DNA of 64,000 nucleotides from Planctomycetes bacterium ADurb.Bin069 (GTDB taxonomy: Bacteria > Planctomycetota > UBA8108 > UBA8890 > UBA8898), in assembly GCA_002070955.1 (NCBI GenBank), contig MWEK01000014.1, positions 1 to 64,000 of the forward strand. Reading direction: 5' to 3'. Below the pieces are notes generated by a model that was not told where the DNA came from, made no database searches, and saw nothing but the letters and a program-made list of their open reading frames with translations. Made by a program: the position numbers and the translations under genes. The first letter of the stretch is position 1. Each line of letters opens with the position of its first letter. This document shows positions 8,970-17,062 of this stretch, in pieces.

Positions 8970-10354
8970 CGTGCGCCTCCCTTCTGAATCACCGGCAGCG
9001 AGGCCGCCGCCACCGACTGCCCCACCCGCCGCGCTCTCTCGTCGGGCAGGAAAACCTCGACCTGCTCGGCCGTCGCGGGGAAGAGATCGTTGAGGATCAT
9101 GTTCGCGGTCTGGAGGATCACCGTCCCGCCCAGCCCGGAGGTGACGCGGCCCAGGATCATCAGGTTGTCGAAGCCGTAGAACTCCCGGTACCACGGGACG
9201 GAATATCCCAAATAGAGGCCGATTCGCTGGAAGATCTTGAAGGCGATGGCGTTGCCTTCCTGCAGAAGCTCCTGGACCTTCACCAGGCGTTCGGGCAAAG
9301 CCATGTCGTCGGGGAAACGCAGGCCGTTTTTCAGCGCCAGGTGGTTGACCGCCTGCTGGGAGAAGTACATGGCGCCCACGCCGACGTCGCCGGACCACTC
9401 GTCGGCGGGAGCGTCGGGATGCAGGTCGACCGGCGCGAAAGCGAGCTCCGAGAGCCGTCCGGTGAGGCGGCCCTTGCGGTCAATGAAGCCGGCGGCCTGG
9501 CTGGAGCCCATGGCCACGCCGAGGATGCCCTTCTTTCCCAGGGACAGCAGCCCGGCCAACGCCGTGACATCGCCGTCGTTGGCGACCTCGACGGGCACGT
9601 TCCACTCCTTTTGCAGGCGCTGGAACATGGCTTGGGCCTGCGGGTAGCGCGCGGCGGGAATCGCGCGGAAAAGCGAGGCGACTTTGATGCTGTTGTTCAC
9701 CACGACGCCGGCGGTGCTTCCGCCGATGGCATCGACGCGGGGCAGCGCCGCCGCCGCCTTCCGGAGCCCCTCGTTGAGCTTGGCGTAATGATACTCCGGA
9801 TCGGGCTGGTTGCGCGGGTCCCAGGGGAACTCGTCGCTGAACTTGACCTCCCCGTTCTCGACGGCGCTGATCTTGAAGTCGCTGGCGCCGAGGTCGAATC
9901 CCAGGCGGCAGCCGTCGAAGCGGTTGTCCATCTTGAGGGCGCGATCCCGCGCCCGCGGCATCTTCGACAGCGGCAGGCGCTCGACGATCATCGGGCGGCC
10001 GTAGACGCTCTCCATGAGCGTCGCATCGAACTTGCGCGCGCCGGTCTTGGAATACTTTTTCTTGAGCGCCTCGCAGAGTTCCGGCGGCCCCGCGAGCATC
10101 AAGCGCCAGCCGCCGGCCGACCAGAGCAGGAACTTGGCGATGCGCTCCGCCAGCGCCAGGACTTGCGGCGAGTCCGCGCCCCGCGCGGGCAGCGGTAGAT
10201 CGTAGCGCGAGACGCATCCGTCCTCGCGCTCCCAGGCCATGGCAAGGAGCTTGCCGGCCGGCCGCGCGTTGCTCCGCAGCTCCGCCAAGAGCTCGATCGG
10301 CGGTATGAAATCCCTCCGAGTGCGGGTTTTACGACTCTTCCTGACGTCGGTCAT
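8966..10354 (-). CDS. ROK-family (sugar kinase/repressor) protein
   Basis: A 462-residue protein. After about 150 N-terminal residues of uncertain fold comes a ROK-type ATPase core: the phosphate-1 loop GFDLGASDFKISAVENG, the sugar-contact stretch VEVANDGDVTALAG, and GVAMGSSQAAGFID. The N-terminal extension holds no clear helix-turn-helix, so a kinase is likelier than a repressor. The frame continues to a TTG at 10366, but ATG 10354 has a GGAGG site five bases upstream and is the better start. It is coupled to the PIG-L deacetylase. The predicted activity is ATP-dependent phosphorylation of a hexose or amino sugar. Confidence 0.78.
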   Translation of the reverse strand: MTDVRKSRKTRTRRDFIPPIELLAELRSNARPAGKLLAMAWEREDGCVSRYDLPLPARGADSPQVLALAERIAKFLLWSAGGWRLMLAGPPELCEALKKKYSKTGARKFDATLMESVYGRPMIVERLPLSKMPRARDRALKMDNRFDGCRLGFDLGASDFKISAVENGEVKFSDEFPWDPRNQPDPEYHYAKLNEGLRKAAAALPRVDAIGGSTAGVVVNNSIKVASLFRAIPAARYPQAQAMFQRLQKEWNVPVEVANDGDVTALAGLLSLGKKGILGVAMGSSQAAGFIDRKGRLTGRLSELAFAPVDLHPDAPADEWSGDVGVGAMYFSQQAVNHLALKNGLRFPDDMALPERLVKVQELLQEGNAIAFKIFQRIGLYLGYSVPWYREFYGFDNLMILGRVTSGLGGTVILQTANMILNDLFPATAEQVEVFLPDERARRVGQSVAAASLPVIQKGGAR

Positions 10355-10420
10355 GTCGGCCTCCAATCGTGTTCGGTTGGATGTGGGGTTGGATCGGTAC
10401 AGCCGGGTCTTGCGCCATGG

Positions 10421-12538
10421 TTACTCCAGTCGGTCTCGGCGGCGGCGGAAAAATGCGCGGAGTGTTCTCCGCGATGATCGTATGATCCGTGATGGTTTGA
10501 GCGCACCCAGGCGGTAGGCCGCCAGCTTCAGCCGCACGGCCCGGGCAAGCGGCGCGGCAAGCGCCTGGGTGTCGATCTCGCGCCAGATTGAAATCGGGCT
10601 CGCGGGAAGGCCCGGCAGGTCGCGGACGCGGCGGACAAGCTCGGCGTCGTCGACCCGGTCGAGGGCCGGGAACTCGCCGGTGACGCCCAGCGCGCGCAGG
10701 ATGACCAGCGTCCGAACGCATTTTTCGCATCGTCCGCAGTTGAAAAGGTCGGCGCGATTAGCCCAACAAACGCGCAGATGGTTTCGGACAAGCTGGTTTC
10801 CCGCGATAGCCGCCAGTTTCTGCGCGCGGCTGTATTCCGCGCCCCAGTGCACGATGGCGGTGGCCGCCGAGCCGTACAGCGGGTCCGTTTCGGGGTGGGA
10901 CCCCCCGGGCCGGAGGAGGTCTCGGACGCCCGTGCTTGAGATCACGGTTCGGCCGGCTCCCAGGACGTGCCCCGCGGCGGCGAGAGCGCCGCCGTAAACC
11001 CGTATCCACGGCACCGAGGCGAACGCCGGATGCGCGCGGAGGTTCGAACGCATGCGCACCGCCCGCGTTCCCGTCTGCGCCGTGACCTCGGCCAGGCTGC
11101 GATCGAAGGCGTTGACGCGCGCGGCATCGAAGAGCGGGATATCGTATCCCACGAGGAAAAGCAGCCGGTCGGGCCGCGGGGCGCCTTCCGCGAGCAACGT
11201 GTGAAACGAATCGACGCCCCCGGAGAAGCACAAGGTGGTTCCCGCAACCGGCCCGGCAAAGGGCTCCGTTTCCCGGGTGTCTAGGCGTATGGGGACCTCC
11301 GGGTACCGCCACCATGCGCGGAAACGCTGCGCCAGATTTTGCAAATTGCGCGCGAAGACGGCGCAGACCGGGCTGTCGCAGCTCAACCCGCGGCCGGAGT
11401 GAAGGGCCGGAAGCAGGAACGCCGCGACAAAGGCCTCGGGAGCGGCGACAAGCTCGGCGTCGTTCGTCGCGAACCACACCGGGATGCCGTCCACATCCGC
11501 CGCGACACGCAGTCCCGAAGCGCTCGTTTGCTCGATCCTCGTTCGCTCGATCCGAATGGGGTCCGCCTTCAGCGCTTCGCGCGCGGCGGCGCGGTCCACC
11601 GGCGAGCGCCCCAAAAGACGCTCCAGATGGCCTTGCGCCATGCCGAGCCCGCGGTGGCGCCGCAGCAGGCATGCCACGCGCTCGCTCTCGCGGCGCAGCG
11701 CGCGCCACAGCAGCGCCGGCGGAAAACTCCCCGCCGCCAGGAGACACCCGGAAAGCGCGCGCGCGGCCCCTCCCAGGGGCGTCCAGCGTGAATCCATGTA
11801 GGCCCGCGTGCAGGCGTTGCCTCGCGAAAGGGCGCACAAGTACTCCCGCGTCACGTGCCGCGGGCTGATGAGGTGTCCGATGCTCCCGCGGGGCGCGTAA
11901 AAAAGACGCGCGCCCTGGGCCAGGGCGCGCCGCGTGAAATCGATTTCTTCCCCGCCGATGAGCCGCGTTCTCGTGCGGCCCAGGCCGTTTCGGAAGCCCC
12001 CGATGGCGTCGAATACCTCCCGGCGGAAGGAGTAGTTCGCGCCCAAGGCATCGCCGGGACGGAAGAGCTCCTCGATCCGGTCGCCGTGATCGCACAGGGA
12101 GAGCATGCGCTCGAACTTCGTGCGAAACCACGCCGGACGAACCGCGCCGGCCGCCCACCACGGCGTCACGCGGCCCGCGACGAGATCAGCCGGGTGGCCG
12201 CGGTACACCTCCAGCATCCCGGCCAGCCAATCCCGCTCGACGCGCACATCGTCATCGAGCATGAAGATGATCGCGCCGTTCGATTCGGCGCAGCCGCGAT
12301 TCCGGGCCAGGCTTAGATTCGCGAGCGGCTCGGGCACGCAGCGGATCGGAAGACGCCCGTCGCGGGCGAAACGCGCGATGACATCCTCGCTGCCGTCCGT
12401 GCAGGCGTTCGCCACGACGATGATTTCCAGCGATTCGATCCCGTCGGGCCGCGCCGCCTCCCGGAGACTTGCGAGGGTTTCGGCCAGGACCGCGGCGCGA
12501 TTGTGGGTCGGAATCACCACCGAGAGCGTCTCACCCAT
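10421..12538 (-). CDS. Fusion of a family-2 glycosyltransferase with a PP-loop ATPase domain
   Basis: A 705-residue two-part protein. Residues 1 to about 250 are a GT-A glycosyltransferase: LSVVIPTHNRAAVLAETL, the DxD-like MLDDDVRVERDW, and GGEEIDFTRRA. Near residue 440 begins a PP-loop nucleotide-binding motif, CFSGGVDSFHTL, and near residue 600 comes a probable metal site, NCGRCEKCVRT. PP-loop ATPases of this QueC/asparagine-synthetase-like type adenylate a carboxylate or similar group before amination or thiolation. The start at ATG 12538 overlaps the upstream pyruvyl transferase gene by eight bases. A role in polysaccharide or glycan modification is inferred. The single continuous frame argues for a real fusion. 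Confidence 0.8.
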   Translation of the reverse strand: MGETLSVVIPTHNRAAVLAETLASLREAARPDGIESLEIIVVANACTDGSEDVIARFARDGRLPIRCVPEPLANLSLARNRGCAESNGAIIFMLDDDVRVERDWLAGMLEVYRGHPADLVAGRVTPWWAAGAVRPAWFRTKFERMLSLCDHGDRIEELFRPGDALGANYSFRREVFDAIGGFRNGLGRTRTRLIGGEEIDFTRRALAQGARLFYAPRGSIGHLISPRHVTREYLCALSRGNACTRAYMDSRWTPLGGAARALSGCLLAAGSFPPALLWRALRRESERVACLLRRHRGLGMAQGHLERLLGRSPVDRAAAREALKADPIRIERTRIEQTSASGLRVAADVDGIPVWFATNDAELVAAPEAFVAAFLLPALHSGRGLSCDSPVCAVFARNLQNLAQRFRAWWRYPEVPIRLDTRETEPFAGPVAGTTLCFSGGVDSFHTLLAEGAPRPDRLLFLVGYDIPLFDAARVNAFDRSLAEVTAQTGTRAVRMRSNLRAHPAFASVPWIRVYGGALAAAGHVLGAGRTVISSTGVRDLLRPGGSHPETDPLYGSAATAIVHWGAEYSRAQKLAAIAGNQLVRNHLRVCWANRADLFNCGRCEKCVRTLVILRALGVTGEFPALDRVDDAELVRRVRDLPGLPASPISIWREIDTQALAAPLARAVRLKLAAYRLGALKPSRIIRSSRRTLRAFFRRRRDRLE

Positions 12539-13706
12539 TTGTGTTCCTGTTTTCTCTTCGTCCCGCCGCAACCGCCTCGCCGTCGCGCGCGGCGGCGCGC
12601 ACGATCGTCGCCGCTCTTTCGGACGGGTCTCCGGCCGGATCGATTATCACCGTCGTCTCGGGGGCCTGCGCCCTTACGCTCGCCATCTTCGCGGCGTAAT
12701 ACGAGCCCCGCGCGAAAGCGAAGCATGGGATGGCCAGCGCGGCGGCGGCGACCGCCGCGTGAAACCGCGTGGTGACGATCACATTGTGGGAGGCGAGCGC
12801 GCGCGCCGCCTCGCGGAAATCGGCGCACGGCGGGGCCACGAGATCCGCATCGATGCCGGCCCGCAGAAAGGCCGCGCGGGTCGCTTCGTAGTCGGTTCGC
12901 GGATCCGCGTGAAAGCAGAAGCCCCGGATCTCCAGGTCGCGATCGGCGGCGAGCGCCCGCAGAAACGCGTTGCACCACGCCGTCGTCGCGCGGCGCGCCG
13001 CCCCCGGGCCGGAGCCCGCCTGCCGCGAGATGCAGATTCCCACCCGGCGCCCGCGCGGCGCCCGGACCAGGGCCGGCACGACCTCCTTCAGTCGAAAACC
13101 GGAGTCCAAACAGCGCTTCGCCGCCAGTCCGTGCGCGCGGCAGAATTCGAGGGAAACATCGTCGCGCACGCGGAGATCCGCCGCTAGAAGGGCTGCGACC
13201 ACGGCGGCGGCCGCTCGCCGCGACGCGAAAGGGCCGATGCCGAGGGGGTCCGTGCGCACGGGAACGCCTTTGGCGCGGGCAAGCTGTACCGGAAACAGAA
13301 ACGTTTCCACTGGGAACAGATCCGTGAGATACCCGCCGCCCACGAGCACTAGCTCGCGCGCCTCTTCGACCGCGCGGACCCAAGCCGGCCGCGGCGCGCG
13401 CGAACCGGCCGGCAATTGGTCCCGCAGGCGGTACCTGGGCGAGCCTCCGCGCGATCCCCCGCATAAGCTCCGAAGGGCGGCGCGCGCGCGCAGGCACAGC
13501 CGCGCCGGCGGCGGCGGCCTGCGGAGCACGTAGGGGATGCGCGGGATGTCCGGGAACTGGCGCGCGGTGCGGTCCGCGCGCGGGGTGAGAATGGCGACGG
13601 AATCGCCCCAGGCGCGCCGCGCGTCGGCCAGCGCAACGGCGAGCGTCAGATCGTCGCCGACGTTACCGTGGCCGTACCCGCCCCAAAGCACGCAGGAGTG
13701 CTTCAC
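12531..13706 (-). CDS. Polysaccharide pyruvyl transferase family protein
   Basis: A 391-residue protein with the hallmarks of the CsaB/WcaK family: an N-terminal GGYGHGNVGDD loop, a central LVLVGGGYLTD, and the C-terminal donor-site stretch TTRFHAAVAAAALAIPCFAF. Enzymes of this family transfer pyruvate from phosphoenolpyruvate to sugars of surface polysaccharides, forming ketals. It is the first gene of a two-gene unit and overlaps the following glycosyltransferase/PP-loop gene by eight bases, so the two probably act on one glycan. Confidence 0.88.
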   Translation of the reverse strand: MKHSCVLWGGYGHGNVGDDLTLAVALADARRAWGDSVAILTPRADRTARQFPDIPRIPYVLRRPPPPARLCLRARAALRSLCGGSRGGSPRYRLRDQLPAGSRAPRPAWVRAVEEARELVLVGGGYLTDLFPVETFLFPVQLARAKGVPVRTDPLGIGPFASRRAAAAVVAALLAADLRVRDDVSLEFCRAHGLAAKRCLDSGFRLKEVVPALVRAPRGRRVGICISRQAGSGPGAARRATTAWCNAFLRALAADRDLEIRGFCFHADPRTDYEATRAAFLRAGIDADLVAPPCADFREAARALASHNVIVTTRFHAAVAAAALAIPCFAFARGSYYAAKMASVRAQAPETTVIIDPAGDPSERAATIVRAAARDGEAVAAGRRENRNTNG

Positions 13707-13779
13707 GTCGCCTCGCTTTCACCCGCGAGCATCGATCTTCGCGCCGGCGCCGCTCGATCCGCCGGTGCAACGGAACCTC

Positions 13780-13808
13780 ATCATAGAGAGCAACCTCCGG
13801 AGGGTCAA
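13780..13808 (-). promoter_or_regulatory. Promoter of the pyruvyl transferase operon
   Basis: Minus strand: TTGACC, 17-base spacer, TATGAT, about 75 bases before the ATG at 13706. Confidence 0.6.
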
Positions 13809-13911
13809 CTTGCCGGAGCCGCGCGTCCCGGCGCCGCGTCGCCCGCGGAAGCGGCTGCCCCCGAAAGCCGTTCCGGCGCTTCCGTCTGTCGCCTGGAAGC
13901 CGCGAAACTGC

Positions 13912-13939
13912 TTGGACTGAGAGCCCTAAAGGCTATAAT
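13912..13939 (+). promoter_or_regulatory. Promoter of the selenocysteine TlpA-like gene
   Basis: TTGGAC, 16-base spacer and a perfect TATAAT, ending 45 bases before the ATG at 13985. Confidence 0.6.
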
Positions 13940-13984
13940 GGGTTTAAGATTCGGAACACCTTGGGACAGGAGGTTTAGAGGCCC

Positions 13985-15001
13985 ATGAAAGGACGAAGCG
14001 CCGTCTTGGTCGTGAGCGGGCTGATCGCGTGGCAGATCGCCGCCGCGCCGCAGATCAGTTCGATCGGCACCCACATCTTCGGGCCGAAGCTGACGATGGA
14101 TGATCTCAAGGGCCACGTCGTCGTCTTCGAGAACTGGGGGAAAGCCTGAGGCCCCTGCATCGCGGCAATCCCGCACCTGGCCAGTTGGGCCAGGGAATTC
14201 GCCGGCCAAGGTCTTCTCATCATCGGTAACCACTGCCAGCCCGGCACGGAGCAGGAAATCCAGGCGGTGTGCCGGCAGAACCGCGTCAATTACACGATCG
14301 TCCAGGGCGGGCGCGTCTTGGAGGATAACTCGCGCGGCATTCCGCACATGTTCCTTTTCGACCACACGGGCAAGTGCGTCTTCGAGGGGCACCCGAGCGG
14401 CGCGGCCAACGCGGTGAAGACGACGATGGCCGCCGCCCCGCACCCGCTGTTGGCGGATCTGCCCCTCAAGAAGCTTGCCAAACTGGGGCAGGCGCTCAAG
14501 AGCGGTCAGCCCGTCGGCACCGTGCTCAAGCAGGCCAAGAGCAAGACGAACGCCTCGGATGCCGAGACCGCGGCCGAGGCGCAGGGCATCGTCGAGCGCT
14601 GCGCGGCCTATGGCGACAAGGTTATGAAGGAGGCGGAAGAACTGGCGGAGAGCGACCCCTACGAATGCTGCGCGCTCCTCGAGAAGATCAAGAAGGATTT
14701 CGCGGGCACGGACCAGGGCGCCGCCGCGGACAAAAAGCTTGCGGAGCGCAAGAGAGACAAGGCCTTCATGGCGCAGTACGATGCCGGAAAGATCTTCGCC
14801 GAAATCATGAAGGCCGGCGCCGAGCTCAAGGGCGTCGGAACGAAGCCGGTGGATCTCAGCGACAAGACTTGTCTCAAGGCCAATCGGCCCGCGGCGACGA
14901 AGATCGCCGCGGGCATCGCCGCGCTCAAGAAAAAGCACGCCGACACGAAGTATTGCGCCGAAGCGCTCCAGTACGCCAAGACGATCGGCCTCCAGGTGTA
15001 G
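13985..15001 (+). CDS. TlpA-like thioredoxin-fold selenoprotein (in-frame UGA read as selenocysteine)
   Basis: The frame opens at ATG 13985 and runs to TAG at 15001, interrupted only by a TGA at 14147-14149 (residue 55). The context is VVVFENWGKA-[TGA]-GPCIAAIPHL. In TlpA/ResA-type thioredoxin folds that position holds the first Cys of the CxPC redox pair, so the product would carry a U-G-P-C motif. Downstream sequence keeps the family pattern (EFAGQGLLIIGNHC, GIPHMFLFDHTGKCVFEG). The first ~20 residues look like a signal peptide. After about residue 150 comes a helical, lysine-rich C-terminal extension of unknown role. A 7-bp hairpin follows the TGA at the distance expected of a bacterial SECIS. 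Total length is 338 residues with Sec. The alternative is a nonsense mutation with a remnant starting at 14267, but chance placement at exactly this residue is unlikely. Confidence 0.8.
14147..14194 (+). promoter_or_regulatory. Candidate bacterial SECIS element (UGA plus hairpin)
   Basis: The UGA at 14147-14149 is followed 26 bases later by a perfect 7-bp stem (14176-14182 with 14188-14194) closed by the five-base loop AGTTG. A G lies at the second loop position. Known bacterial SECIS elements have a short apical loop with a G in its first two bases, about 16-37 bases after the UGA, and this hairpin fits. Confidence 0.6.
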
Positions 15002-15068
15002 CGGCGGGAGCGGTTCCCTGCGCCTCGGTGCCGCCGGCCGCGCGGCGGAAAGAAAGACGGCGGAACGA

Positions 15069-15668
15069 ATGTCCATGGGCGGCGGAACGATTCGCCCCGG
15101 GGCGGGCGACGCATTGATCCTTGTCGACGTTCAGAAAGACTTCCTGCCCGGCGGCAGTCTGGCCGTGCCCCGCGGCGACGAAGTCGTGCCCGTGCTCAAC
15201 CGCTACCTTGCCGTCTTCCGCTCCCTGGCGCTCCCCGTGGTTGCCACGCGCGACTGGCACCCGCCCGATCACTGCTCCTTCAAGGCGCGGGGCGGGCCGT
15301 GGCCGCCGCACTGCGTCGCCGGCTCGGAAGGCGCGCGCTTCGCCGCCCTGCTGGACCTCCCCGCCGAGGGCCTGATCGTGTCGAAGGGGACGGCGCGGGA
15401 CAAGGAAGCCTACTCGGGTTTCGAGGGTACGGATCTGGACGCCTGGCTGAAGCGCGCGGGCGTCGCGCGGGTTTTTGTCGGCGGGCTGGCGACCGACTAC
15501 TGCGTGCTCAACAGCGTGCGCGATGCGCTCGGGCTCGGCTATGGGGTCTTTCTGCTCCGAGATGCGGCGCGCGCCGTGGAGGCCGCTCCCGGCGACGGCG
15601 AGCACGCCGTCCAGCGGATGCGCCGCCTCGGCGCGGCGACAATCGAATTCTCGGAGCTTGGCTCCTGA
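15069..15668 (+). CDS. pncA: Nicotinamidase
   Basis: A 199-residue isochorismatase-fold amidohydrolase. The catalytic triad is visible as D20 (ILVDVQKDF), K106 (IVSKGT) and C145 (ATDYCV). The metal site is formed by D62, H64 and H68 in TRDWHPPDH. It hydrolyses nicotinamide to nicotinate in NAD salvage. The next gene, nicotinate phosphoribosyltransferase, takes the product and starts 41 bases later, so the two form a salvage operon. A second ATG at 15075 is possible as a start. Confidence 0.94.
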   Translation: MSMGGGTIRPGAGDALILVDVQKDFLPGGSLAVPRGDEVVPVLNRYLAVFRSLALPVVATRDWHPPDHCSFKARGGPWPPHCVAGSEGARFAALLDLPAEGLIVSKGTARDKEAYSGFEGTDLDAWLKRAGVARVFVGGLATDYCVLNSVRDALGLGYGVFLLRDAARAVEAAPGDGEHAVQRMRRLGAATIEFSELGS

Positions 15669-15708
15669 TGCGCGCCGCCTTCCGGGTCGTCCCAAGGGCG
15701 GAAGATCG

Positions 15709-17055
15709 ATGAGCGCGCTGCTCACGGATCTCTACCAGTTCGCCATGCTGCAGGCGTACCACGACGGCGGGATGCGGGGGACGGCGGTGTTCGAGTTTTT
15801 CGTGCGCGCCCTGCCGGAGCGCCGCAACTTCCTCGTCGCGGCCGGGCTCCAGCAGGTTCTGGAGTACCTCGAGGGCCTGCGCTTCACCCCGGAGGAAACC
15901 GCCTGGCTTGCGGGCTGCGGGCGTTTCAAGAGGTCGTTCGTCGATTTCCTGGCCGCGCTGCGTTTCACGGGGGATGTAGCCGCCGTGCCTGAGGGCACCC
16001 CGTTCTTCGCGGACGAGCCGATCCTGCGCGTCGTCGCGCCGCTGCCCGAGGCGCAGCTCGTCGAGACGCGCCTCATCAACCTCTTGCAATTCCAGGTCAT
16101 GGTGGCTTCCAAGGCGGCGCGGGTCAGACTCGCCGCGCCGGGCAAGCTCCTCGTCGATTTCGGCCTGCGCCGGGCTCACGGGGCCGAGGCCGGCCTGTTC
16201 TCGGCGCGCGCGAGCTATCTGGCGGGGTTCGATGGCACCTCCAACGTGTTGGCCGGGCAGCGTTGGGAGATTCCGCTCTACGGCACCATGGCGCACTCCT
16301 ATGTGCAGGTCCACGGCAGCGAGTCCGAGGCCTTCGAGCGCTTCGCCCGTTCGCAACCGGCCGCCGCGACGGTCTTGCTCGACACCTACGACACCGAGGC
16401 GGCCGCGCGCAAGCTGGTCCGGCTGGCGCCCAAGCTTGCGCGCGAGGGGATCGCCGTGGCGGGGGTGCGCATCGACAGCGGCGATTTGGGAGAGCTCGCG
16501 CGCCGCGTGCGGCGCATCCTCGACGACGGCGGGTTGAGGGCCGTCAAGGTTTTCGCGAGCGGCGACTTGGACGAGCACCGCGTGCAGGCCCTCGTCGCGG
16601 GCGGGACGCCCATCGACGGCTTCGGCGTCGGCACGCGCATGAACACCTCGGCGGACGCGCCTTACCTGGAATGCGTCTACAAGCTCCAGGAGTACGACGG
16701 CCGGCCGCGGCGTAAACGATCCCAGGGCAAAGCCACGTGGCCGGGCCGCAAACAGGTGGTCCGCCGCTTCGACGGGCATGGCTTCATGGCGGGCGACGTC
16801 CTCACCACGGCGGACGCGGTCCCGCCGGGAGAAGGCCTCCTGCGGGAGGTGATGCGGAACGGCCGCCGGCTGGAAGCGCCGGAGCCCCTGGAAACCCTTC
16901 GCCGCCGGGCTCAAGACGGCTTGGCGCGCCTGCCCGAATCCTTGCGGAGCCTGTCGGCGGCGCCGCCCTATCCCGTGACGGTCGCGGACACGCTGCGCGC
17001 CTTGGCGGAGGAGGCCGACAGGCGCGCCGCCTCCTCCGAGGCAGAGGACGCTTGA
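15709..17055 (+). CDS. pncB: Nicotinate phosphoribosyltransferase
   Basis: A 448-residue protein that joins nicotinate and PRPP to give nicotinate mononucleotide. It begins LLTDLYQFAMLQAYHDGG, the canonical N-terminus of the family, and carries the conserved LLVDFGLRRAHG with the active-site histidine region, YLAGFDGTSNV, GVRIDSGDLGELAR and GFGVGTRMNTS. The frame extends upstream into pncA, but the ATG at 15709 puts the family N-terminus at the right place and has a GGAAG site. It follows pncA directly. Confidence 0.94.
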   Translation: MSALLTDLYQFAMLQAYHDGGMRGTAVFEFFVRALPERRNFLVAAGLQQVLEYLEGLRFTPEETAWLAGCGRFKRSFVDFLAALRFTGDVAAVPEGTPFFADEPILRVVAPLPEAQLVETRLINLLQFQVMVASKAARVRLAAPGKLLVDFGLRRAHGAEAGLFSARASYLAGFDGTSNVLAGQRWEIPLYGTMAHSYVQVHGSESEAFERFARSQPAAATVLLDTYDTEAAARKLVRLAPKLAREGIAVAGVRIDSGDLGELARRVRRILDDGGLRAVKVFASGDLDEHRVQALVAGGTPIDGFGVGTRMNTSADAPYLECVYKLQEYDGRPRRKRSQGKATWPGRKQVVRRFDGHGFMAGDVLTTADAVPPGEGLLREVMRNGRRLEAPEPLETLRRRAQDGLARLPESLRSLSAAPPYPVTVADTLRALAEEADRRAASSEAEDA

Positions 17056-17062
17056 AGGCGCC

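Noticed and set aside
14267-15001. Stand-alone gene starting at 14267
   Set aside because: This start would remove the redox motif and half of the thioredoxin fold. The in-frame TGA upstream is better read as selenocysteine.
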